Positions 24,101-36,100 of a stretch of DNA of 64,000 nt are shown here, piece by piece. The DNA is taken from NCBI GenBank assembly GCA_958510875.1, contig OY294067.1, forward strand, positions 56,060,039-56,124,038, written 5' to 3'. The position numbers and the translations under genes were made by a program. The notes beneath the pieces are model-generated. The model was given only the letters and a program-made list of their open reading frames with translations, made no database searches and was not told the origin of the DNA. Every line of letters starts with the position of its first letter. The stretch's first letter is position 1. This DNA is from Endomychus coccineus (taxonomy: Eukaryota; Arthropoda; Insecta; Coleoptera; Endomychidae).

Positions 24101-27100
24101 ATCAATCCACTCGATAAAGCTTGCCGCCAACACGATATTTCATATTTGCGAAACGCTAGTTTGGAAGAACGTTACGAGGCAGATAAAATATTGGAGAACG
24201 CTGCTTGGCAACGTTTCAAATCTAAAGACACAACATTTGGAGATAGGAAAGCTGCTTTCGGTGTGAATAAAAGTATGAAGGCAAAGAGAAAACTGGGGAT
24301 GGGTATGATAATGAAGGTTGGGTTCGGTAGTGCAATTGTCGATGGGGTAAGAAAAATTATGAAAAATAAGATTGACCCATCCAATCTAGAGAAAACATCT
24401 CAAACAGCTCTGAAAGCTGCACGGAAACAATTCGACTTGGTGTCCCCGAAATTTGAAACAGATGCCGCCACAATCGAAAATCCCATGTGACATTTGTGAT
24501 GTACCTCTTTAACTAGAACGCATTAAAATTTTCAGACTGATATGTCATTTAGTTCTGTTTTGACACCCATCGAAACCAAGCAGCCTTGAAGATTTTTGTA
24601 AGCATGGAAAAAAGTGAATTTCGCGTCTTGAGTGAACATTCTTTCGTGCGTGGAATAAACAATACGCAAGCCAAAGCATCGCTTGTTAAACATTATGGGG
24701 AATCTTCACCATCGATTAGAACGATTCACAAGTGGTTTACTGATTTTCGTTGTGTTTGTATGACCACAAAGGACGCCGAACATCCTGGTCGTCCAATTAA
24801 GGTTTCAACGCCAGAATAAGTCGATAAAATACACGTTATTGGACGATCGGTGAATCAAAATGCACAAGATTGCTGAGGCTATGGGCATCTCAACCGAACC
24901 GGTACGGAACATTTTACATACATTTTTGAATATGAGAAAGCTGTCTGCCAGATGGGTGCCGCATTTGCTCTCTGTTGACAACACTCGTGACCATGTGGCA
25001 ACATCAAAGGAGTGTTTGGCGTTTCGTAACTGTGGACGAAACACGGATCCATCCCAATACACCAGAGACCAAAGAATAGTCGAAACAGTGGACTTGTCCT
25101 GGCGAATCAAAGCCGAAAAAAGCCAAAGTGAGTTTATCGGCCAACAAAGTAATAGTGACTGTTGTTTGAGATGCACACTGTATCGTCCATATCGATTACC
25201 TTGAAAAGGGCAAAACGATCACCGGCGTAATTATGCAGAACTGTTGGATCGTTTCGACGCCGATTTGGAGAGAAAGCGGCCGAAATTGGCAAACAAAAGT
25301 ACTCTTGCACCAGGACAACGCACCGGGGCACAGGTCCGCAGTTGCAATGGCAAAATTGCATGAATTGCGCTACGAATTGATTCGTCATCCACCATATTCT
25401 CCAGATTTGGCCCCCTGCGATTATTATCTATTTCCAAACTTGAAGGAATGGGAATGTGCGGAAAGCAGCCACGACCGATCTGGCAAGAAACATTGCAATT
25501 TTCTAAAATGCACTTCTAGAACGCAAGCATTCGCATAAAATGTAATCTCAGTTTGTATAATTTCCCAACGTCTTTTTTGATTTTGTAACAAGCATAATAA
25601 GTAGGCCGCTTATGTTTGTTGTTATTTCCATTGTAATATCTCTTTAATAAGTAATATAGAACACATTATCAATAGTGTCATCATCATCGGTTTGGGGGAC
25701 TGAGTGTGGTTAAGTTGTTTCACGAATCAAAAGTACAGACGCTCATAATTTGATATAGGATTCAGCACCAAGAAAGAAAAACAGACCATGCATTAAAGTC
25801 ACATCATTCTTACAGTCTCGAATAATTGTGATAATGATAAACCTTCCCCTACATTAGAATACAAAATGGTTTAAAATTCATAACGTTTTATGCTGAACAT
25901 GTGAAGAGTGTATGATATTGATAGTATTGTTTTAACAGTATCCCATAGAGATTCCTAAGGACTTCACGGCATCAGATTTAGAAGACGAACATCGTTTGGC
26001 TTATTTCAGGGAAGATATTGGTATCAACCTTCATCACTGGCATTGGCATTTAGTTTATCCCTTCGAAGCTGCTCCAGCAGTTGTTAACAAGAACAGAAGA
26101 GGAGAACTGTTTTATTACATGCATCAACAAATTATAGCGAGGTGAGTTGTCAAATCATGAAGTGAACTTTATCATTATTATTTTTACACTAACAAATTCC
26201 AAACCAAATCATTACTATATGCTGTAAATATGGAATAGTGAAAATAAAATATTTTTACTAGCAATTACTTAAACGGCTTTATTTTGAGTACAGCTCTTGA
26301 ATGGTGATTTCCCTAGTGGTCCAGTCATTCTATGATTTTTGATAGTTTTTTTTTCAGAAACACAAGTAACGTCCATAAAATAGAACTATTGAAAAATAAC
26401 TATCTTGAGTGGTTCTTTCATCTCCAGAGACTGGACAATAGACAATGCTGTTGATGATCGTTTAGTATAATTTATCCTCTTGTAGGTACAACTTTGAACG
26501 CCTTTGTAATAAATTGAAGCGAGTGACTCGACTTATTGACTTGAAAGAACCCATCACAGAAGCGTACTTCCCCAAACTTGATAGTTTAGTGGCAAGCAGA
26601 AGTTATCCAGCTCGTGTTACCAATCAAACTATTAAAAACCTCAATAGAGAAGTTGATCAAATTAAACAAGATGTTGATGATTTAGTCCGTTGGAGAGATA
26701 GGATATATGCAGCGATCCACTCGGGAAATGTGGAAGTAGTAAGTTGGAGCTATATTTTTTGCCTCTTATAATTATTTTGCATTTTAATAAAATTTCATCA
26801 ATCATTGCTTGGTCGAGCTTGACTTGCGCAAACGTTCGGCTGCGTTTAGAGAACCTACTTTCTTTGGATCTTTACCTTATTTATCCGATATGTATTCATT
26901 TTCTTGAGAAATGATGAATAGAAAAGCTCACCAATATACTTGATCTTGAATCCAGACTTTTTTGAATTCATTTGTGAATGAGTACTAGTTTTGGTTCTGC
27001 TTACAATAAATCATTGTCAATTTGTCAATAATAAATTAATATCTTTCCGAATGAATTCGCAGAATAAAGAGTAAGAAAACGACCTTATTATCTATTTCCA

Positions 27101-30100
27101 GCATGATATAAGCAAATGGAAAATATCATTTATTTACCATATCGAATGCTATTGACATCATATTTTAGGAACAAGGAAGTCCCATCCAACTTACGGAAAA
27201 TGAGGGTATCGATATTTTAGGAAATATGGTAGAATCTAGCATACTTTCGCCAAACAGGACATTTTATGGAGATTTGCATAATATGGGACATAACTTCATA
27301 TCCTTTATCCATGATCCGGATAATAGAAATTTGGTGAGTACATTCATTATTTTTTTTAACTACTGCTATATTGAAGTTTGGTTGTTAGCTATAACTATAT
27401 TAGAGAAATTAATGGATACATCTCATCTATTCTATTACCAGAAGCCCATATGTACCATAACGCAGCATGCCTCTAATGTTGAAAAATTTCCGTAATATCT
27501 TTCAATGGAGATGAACACTATGATTATTTAATGGCATGAAGAGCGAAACAATTGTTTCACTACCTGGTTGACATGGCAATAGACTCTATAGAATTCGAGT
27601 TAGCAGTTAGTCAAAAAAAATGTGTCACAAGCTCTGAGGGAGGGATGGTACGACTGCAGTGGCGGAACTTCAATTTTTTGGCCCCCCCGCAAAATATTAT
27701 TCGGGCCCCTACTACAAAAGAAACACAAATTTTTATAGATATTTTTATTAAATATTTTTAAATAACAAAAAGGAACAACAATTAAAAATTAACGAAAGAA
27801 AATATATTTAAAATTTAAAATCCTTCCTCCTGGATTACAAATTTGTAAAATCTCTAATCACATCTTTTATTTCCATATTTGAATTAAAAAATAAAGCTGA
27901 AAATATAACTTACCTACTTTCACAGTTCACACTTAATATTTATTTAATATTTTGTAACGAATTCGAGTTGAATGCAAATTTCAAAGTTACCCACACATTC
28001 ACAAGATATAGGTATCTTAAAATTGACAAACTTAAAATCTAATAGAAAAGTAGAAGAGGGTGGAGTTTACGGGTAGGTTTTTATTGGTGACAGGAAGGAA
28101 GTGGTGGAAAACATGCTATTACTGAGGAATGTGTAAGAAGAAAGGTTCAAATATTTCAAATGGAAAAACCCGAATTGTCGATGCGCCAAGAAATGGTCAT
28201 AAATAACATCTGGAGAGGTATCATAAATAATAAATATTTGGATTTGTATAGTTCTGAAAACATGAAACAAATGAACGTACCTACCGGAGGGGACGAGACG
28301 GTTGTAAAATTGGGAAGTACATACATAATTAAATAATATAAAATAATATATAGTGGCGTTAATTAGCGACGTAACACTGTCACTGATCAACCTACCCAAA
28401 CAATTTTCGACAAGTTCTGAAGAGTGTGAGAGAGGGGCCTTTTCTTTGTTTTCAGGCAGCCGAGTCAGTGGATCAAAACAAAGTAATGACCAACAGATGT
28501 GGGAGGTTGCAATACTTGCTAAGGGTTTTAAAATGTTTTATATTAGAATTGTTTGTTTTTTTTTGCGCTTGCTGGTAAAGTCGGTTATCAGTTTCGAGAA
28601 TGTTTCACTCTTTTCATGATGCATTTGGGCCCCTATAGCTCTGGGCCCCCCCGCGTTGCGGGGTCCCGCGCATTGTAGTTCCGCCACTGGGTACGAGCCA
28701 AAATATGCAGAAAAGTCCACAAATGGAGTTTCGGAGATACCAACCATTTTATGCTTACACTTTTTTATTATGTACAAACTAATCATGTTATTCATGAAAA
28801 ACAACAAAGGTAAAAAGTCAGAAAAGATTTTCAAAGTGCCCCATCTCTATTTTACAGCCAACCACGACATCTCGACTGCAAGGTCGAACTCTCATTACAG
28901 ACGTAGAGGGTACAGAAAAGTTTTCAGACATCACAAAGAATGAATCAATGGGGTTTATTTAAATCGGGCGATCTTGCAGGCCATGAGACAGGACCCCTGG
29001 TGCGCCGGAGCACTATCTTGCTGGAACTATATTTGTAACCTTGGACTCATAAGCATGACCACACACTGTCCTCTGCAAAAAGTTTAGGTAAGCAGCTCTT
29101 GTTGATCGGTTTGGTAAAACAACCGGACAAGCTACCTGTCGTCCTAAATAGCCATCCAAATGCTCAAAAAAGAAGGATCAGATGTCAGGAGTCCATCCCG
29201 AGAGAGAACTATTTGGTCCGGGTTGACTCCGGGAGTAGATTCAGCAAGCAACATCCTTTGCGCGGGTCTCGAGATAAGTAACCTCCCACACCAGCCTGGT
29301 GAAACTAACAGTTGCCAATGCAGAAGATCCGGTGAACTGTGCAACACATGCATTTCACCACTAAAACCATGATTTCGTGCCTTCCTATCACAGATCTCTG
29401 ATGTTTGAGATTTCTGGTCGAAACGGATTCACGGCCTTGGTAAACATATGCGGTAGGCTATTTGAACGAAGCCGAACGGTAACTCGTTAAACGTTCCTGG
29501 TAAAACAGGTAACACGAGAAGGTGGAGTTGACTATAGCCCAGAAGGGGCAATAATATAAGTCTAGCAAGCAATGAATGAAGTCTTTCCTCCTATCAGCTC
29601 ATACGGCACGTTGGTGACTCCGATTTGCTGTACCTGAAGCCCTGAAGCGTAGACAGACTGCTTCTCTCTTACTCACTCCATCTTAACCCTTTGAGCATAT
29701 GCGCAGCGTACTGACCGACCTCCTAATTTATAGTGATGCATTAGATTAAAAATTTGAAAAATATGAAATATGTTTTGCTACAGGAAACGTTCGGGGTTAT
29801 GGGCGATCCAGCAACTGCGATGAGAGATCCTGTATTTTATCGTTGGCATGCATTTATAGATGATATTTTTAAAGAATATAAATCAACTATACCTCGCTAC
29901 AGTGTTGCTAGAGTAAGTATAAATATTGCCTTTTATCAAACTGATATTTCTCTATCTTGATAAGGAATTCCCGCTCCATTTGTCGGATCAATACCAAGCC
30001 CATGCTGGATACCAATAAGGAATAATGAATAAGGTTATTTCATATAAAGTAAATTTGAATTTGTATTTTATATCGTTATGTTTTTTGAAGATATTATTGT

Positions 30101-33100
30101 ACGGTTATTTTTCACTCTAAATTTGAAAACTTTTCTTATAGTATTGTCTATTTCACTATTAATCATAATTACATTACATTTGGAGGAAATATTTACACAT
30201 TCAAATGACGAACAAATATGTTTAATCTTACTATTATCTCTACAGACTGTGCGCTGTAAGAAAAAAATGACGTCACAGTTAATAATTTTTCCAACCAATT
30301 CATTCGAACGATTTCCCTAAATGAATGCATCTTCGTGAAGCCAGTATTTGGCAATAACACCCAACACATTACAGAGCCGATATAATCTAATAATACAGTC
30401 AATTAAGTCGATTTATCGAATTGAATTGACAGTTCTTATGTGCGCTGTGAATCTAAATTTTAATAGAATCAGACTTCAGAAATACTGAAACCGTTTTCCT
30501 ACTTACTACATTTAAATCCTGCTGTCTAAACTGCGAAAATTGCGCAGTCACTATCATCTACTGGAGAACAAACCGTATAATCAACAATAAATTACTCTGA
30601 AGAGGGGGTGAACTATTTTCAAAAAACAAAGCGACAAAGGACTTAAGAGGCTGTAAATAGATAATTTTGATCTGAAACAAGAAACAAATAAATTTAAACT
30701 TCTGGAACGTGAAATATTTAAAACTAGCAAAACATCACCTTCTGAAAAAAGCTTTCAAGTACAGTAGATGATCCACGACTGGGGTTAATGGAGTTACCTG
30801 CTATCTCAATAATAATTATAAAAAATTATTATTAAATTTCGTGTACATTTCTCACATCAATATGTATTAAACTGAAAAGCTAAAGTATACTACAATTTGT
30901 TAATCTCGACGAAACATGGATCTTCAAAGATGGTACCTACTGTCGGTCATTCCTGGCAAGGTTCTACCTCTAAAACTGTGAAACTGAAAACATCCTGCAT
31001 TGCTTTGAATTTCAAATTTTACTGTATTTAGAAGAACCCTTCACCATCATTATGGAAAAGCTACGTATCACAGACTGTAACGAATAATGTGCCAATAACT
31101 ACCCCTAAGAAATGTGATATATGAGAATGGTTCAGTAGATATGATACACAATATAACACCTTCTTGTAACCACTGTTGTTGGACTGGGTACAAAATAAAT
31201 AAATGTAGCTGAAAGATATGGGGATCGAGTACTTCGTCTACATCCTTACAATTGTATTTTAACTTCATTGAACACATCTGGGGTATAACTTAAAGTTACT
31301 ACAAGGACCACGTTGGTACAGATGCTAGTTATGCGGAAAAATCAGTTGATATGTGGTAAAGGGTAAAGGGCTCTAGGAAAAGCAACATCAGAAATATGGT
31401 GTGCAAATACTATTTAACATACTGATAGAGTGAATAATATTGTGTTATAGTTAATGTGCAATATTTTAAGGAACTTGTTTGAAGAAGTGATATTCATTAA
31501 TGTAATATGGTTGTGCAATAACCTCAGGTTATAACAGCAAATTTAGTACCGATATCGATTTAAAGCTATAGAGGTTACATAATTTTACTGCGCAGATAAC
31601 TGCGTAAAAGAAACCGACTAACACAACTAGAAGTGTGGTGGGGGACGGTTATTTTCTTCTTAGTTTCCACAGTTTCGTTAGATAAGAAACTAGAATGTAT
31701 GACAGAGTTAAACTGAACGATCTGTACGTTTGATTGAGTGAACTGCTCAGTTTATTTTTGCAAATGTGTGTCTGGTAACATAGGCTGACAACTGTCTTAA
31801 ATAAACTACACAGTTCTTTAACTAGAACGCATTAAATCTTTCAGACTGATATGTCATTCTGTTCTGTTTTGACACCCATAGAAATCAAGCAGCCTTGAAG
31901 ATTTTTCTAGACATGGACAAAAGTGAATTTCGTGTCTTCATTAAACATTATTTTTTGAGTGGGAAAACAATCTTGTAGATTTTTGTAAACGTGGAAAAAA
32001 GTGAATTTCGTGTCTTCATTAAACATTATTTTTTCCGTGGAAAAAAACATTACGCAAACCAAAGCATCGCTTGTTAAACATTATGGGGACTCTTCACCAT
32101 CGATTGGAACGATTCACAAGTGGTTTACGAATTTTCGTTGTGGTAGTATCACCACAAAGGACACCGAACGTTCTGGTCGTCCAATTGATGTTTGAACGCC
32201 AGAAATCGTCGATAAAATCCATGATATGGTATTGGACGATCGGCGAGTTAAAGTGCACGAGGTTGCTGAGCCTATGGGTATCTCAACCAAACGGGTACGG
32301 AACATTTTGCATACATTTTTGAATATGAGAAAGCAATTTGCCAGGTGGGTATCACAATTGCTCTCTGTTGACTACAAGCGTGACCGTTTGACGATGTTCA
32401 AGTGCAATAAGAAGGACTTTTTGCACCGTTTCGTAACCGTGGACGAGATATGGATCCATCACTGCACACCAGAGACCAAAGAATAGTCGAAACAATGGAC
32501 TTGTCTTGGTGAATCGAAGCCGAAAAAGGCCAAAGTGGGTTTATCGATCAACAATGTGATATAACAGACATAGTACACAAACCGAATTTCTCCGTCATAT
32601 TTCAGTCATACTGATTTCATAGAAAGTCGACATTTTTATCATTTTTCAACTTTTTATATCGAACAATTTCACTAAAATCTCAAGACTGCGCCTTACCTCC
32701 TTAGTTGTGGTCCTGCTGATTTACAATTTACTGTAAATCTAACAATTTACGTTGTTACGTTGTTGTTCAAACGTTATATCATCTACACACTCTATGTCTT
32801 ACTGCGCACAGTTTGTCATGTGCGACGTCATGTCTGTGCGATAAACTGTGCAGTACCACCAGACGGTCTTTTGCAATGAAAAACTGCTCAGCTCACTAAA
32901 TTAAGCATACAGTTCGTTCAGTTTACTACCTCTGTTACGCATTTTTTTAGGTAATTATCTGCACGGTAGAACTGAGAATGTGTAGGGCCGTTTTGACAGA
33001 CCAGCAGTTGCATATATTAATTCAACCTAGTATCATTACTGCATTTCTTGACTTTATTATTACTTATACTGTTGAATATTTAACTTCATAAATTTCTTCA

Positions 33101-36100
33101 TATTTCAGTTAAACCACCAGAACGTGACAGTTACAAAAATACAAGTTCAATCAGAAGGTGGACGTCCGAATGTGTTGAGCACATTTTGGCAACAATCTGA
33201 TCTGGACCTTTCTCGTGGAATGGACTTCCAACCACGTGGACCTGTTTTCATCCGATTCACCCATTTACAACACCAACCTTTTGTATATACAATTAATATA
33301 AATAATCAAGGAAACAATACCATGGGAACTTGTAGGATTTTCCTGGCTCCTAAGTTTGACGAAAGGGGTAATCCATGGTTGTTTAGAGATCAAAGGTCTA
33401 TGTTCATCGAGCTTGATAAATTTCCTGTAAATCGTAAGTTCTTAAGTTCAACAAAAAATATTTCTATTTTTCTGTTCCATTTTTTACTGAATAATTCCTG
33501 GTATGATGATTCAAGATATTATCTAAAGAAAGTACATGCTATTCTTGTGAATAATTGATTGAAATATACAGGGTGTCCCAGGTTTTAGCAGCAGGACTTC
33601 AACAGTCGATAGAAAATTTGATTTTGAGAAAAAAGTTCCTATTAACATATATGCAAAGATGCTTAGTTTTTGAGATACAGGGTGTTGGAATTGAAAAAAA
33701 AATTTCGTTTTTGGCAAATGTCTCCGGAACCGTTTATCGTATAGAAAATATCTTTTGCGAACATTTTCTACCCATAGTAAGCTATGTTCTGTGTGATAAA
33801 AAATTTTTTTTTAGTCATAATTGGTGAAGATTTAGAAGGGGTAGTGGGTGTTTTTCTCCTCAACTTCTACGCCACTGGAAAAAATACCGCTTTGAGACAA
33901 CCATTTGAACCGCCAATGTTTTCTACACAAAAAGGGTACTGGTTATAAGCTCTAAAGTTGACCGTTTTCGAGAAAAATCAACTTTTATGTTGAAAAACAT
34001 GATCAATTTTTTGGTTTTGTTACTTGTTCTAGTGTTTGAATAAATTTTGTTTAATTAGTAAGAATTGACCATGTTTTTCAACACAAAAATTGATTTTTTG
34101 AAAACGGTCGATTTTAGTGTTTATGACCTGCAGTACCTTTTTTGTGTAAAAAACATTGGCGGTTCAAATGGTTGTCTCAAAACCGTACTTTTTCCAGTGG
34201 CGTAGACGTTGGGGAGAAAAACACCAACTACCCCTTCAAAACTTTCGCCAATTATGACTAAAAAAAAAATTTTTTATCACACAGAACATAGCTTACTATG
34301 AGTAGAGAATGCTTGCAAAAGCTGTTTTCTGTACGATAAACGGTTCCGGTGATATTCGCAAAAAACGAAATATTTTTATCAATTTCAACTCAAAAACTAA
34401 GCGTCAGTGCATATATGTTATTAGGAATTTTTTTCTCAAAATCAAATTTTCTATCGTCTATTAAATTTTCCCGATTAAACCTGAAACACCCTGTATACAG
34501 GATGAGTCAGTTTTTTGTAGACATGTTTTTCAACATAAAAGTAGATTTTTCTCGAAAACTGTCAACTTTAGAAGCTTATGACCAAGAGTACCTTTTTTGT
34601 GTAGAAAACATTGGCGGTTCAAATGTTTGTCTCAAAACCGTACTTTTTTCAGTGGCGTAGAAGTTGGGGAGAAAATCACCCACTACCCCTACTAAATCTT
34701 CACCAATTAAGAGTAAAAAAAATTTTTTTATCACACAGAACATAGCTTACTATGAGTAGAAAATGCTCACAAAAGCTGTCTTTTGTACGATAAACGGTTC
34801 CGGAGATATTCGCAAAAAACGAAATTTTTTTTCAATTTCAACACCCTGTATCTCGAAAACGAAGCCTTCTACGACATATGTTTATGGGAACTTTTCTTCT
34901 TAAAAACACTTGTTCTATCTCCTGTTGCAGTTTGTCTACAAAAAACTGACTCACCCTGTATAGAACTAAAGCTCTACAGCGCTTGTACTATCACATTTGT
35001 TACATACACAATACCGATGAATTTGAATACCCAAAACCATAAGTGAGAACTGAATTGAAATAAGCTTGCGTACTTTCCAAAGAGAAGGAGAGAAGGAGGA
35101 CAATGCATTGGTGGGGTATGCTGGAGGCAAATTTGAGCTCCACTCGATCTATCAACATCTTCATTTTACGTTACAGTTACAGTTACGATTCTAGTTCTCC
35201 TACTTAGGAGATCTTTAGTTAAAATTATTCTAATAAAATACTGTTACGATGAATACTTTTAAGTCCTAAGAGTATACATCCTAATACAAGAACAGATCTT
35301 TTACGTTCCCAGCAGCGTAGATTCGGTGTTATATTTAATTTCTTACCGTTTCTGGTGATTTGGAGTCTAGGAAGAATATCACATTACATGATTCTGGTAT
35401 TAGATCCTTATCTAGTGAATCAAGTTCATATATAACCAGATTTTATTGTCTAAAAAAATCACAATTTCTCTGCAAGCTATCTCCTTGAATATAAATTCTA
35501 TGAATTTCATGATTTTATTAGCGATTTTTATAAAACGGAGATATGTTGTGTTTGTCACTATGCAGGAAATTAAAGAAGTAGATGATTATATCAGTTCCTT
35601 GTTCAGAGAATTAAAAATTTTAAAAATAATGATAATGTTTAAGTGGAATGAGTGGATAAGAGTTATTTTTACAGTTAAGCAAGGGCAAAACACCATCACA
35701 CGTTCTTCCACTCAATCTTCCGTGACCATTCCATTTGAGCGTACGTTCCGAGATTTGGATACTAACAGACCCCAAGGCGGTGATGAGTTGGCTCAATTCA
35801 ACTTTTGTGGTTGCGGATGGCCTGAACATATGCTACTTCCCAAAGGGACACCTGAAGGATTCCCGTCCCAACTTTTCGTTATGATTTCAAAGTATGCAGA
35901 TGATAGAGTAAGTTTCTACAAAATCAGAGATTCAGAGCTGTTCAGTATCGTCGAATACACGGAATCGTACGACACATACTGGAACACTTACATAGAAATT
36001 GTAATATATATGTGAGTGATGTGAAATGAATGTTAGTCTATATGATTCTCATCTTCTACTGTCTCAAAGTTACTTCATAGAGGCGCGAATTGTAATTTGC

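Noticed and set aside
35446..35674. Upstream extension of PPO exon 9 in the open frame
   Set aside because: It precedes a good acceptor (TTTTTACAG), does not resemble prophenoloxidase, and exon 8 joins exon 9 in phase at 35675.
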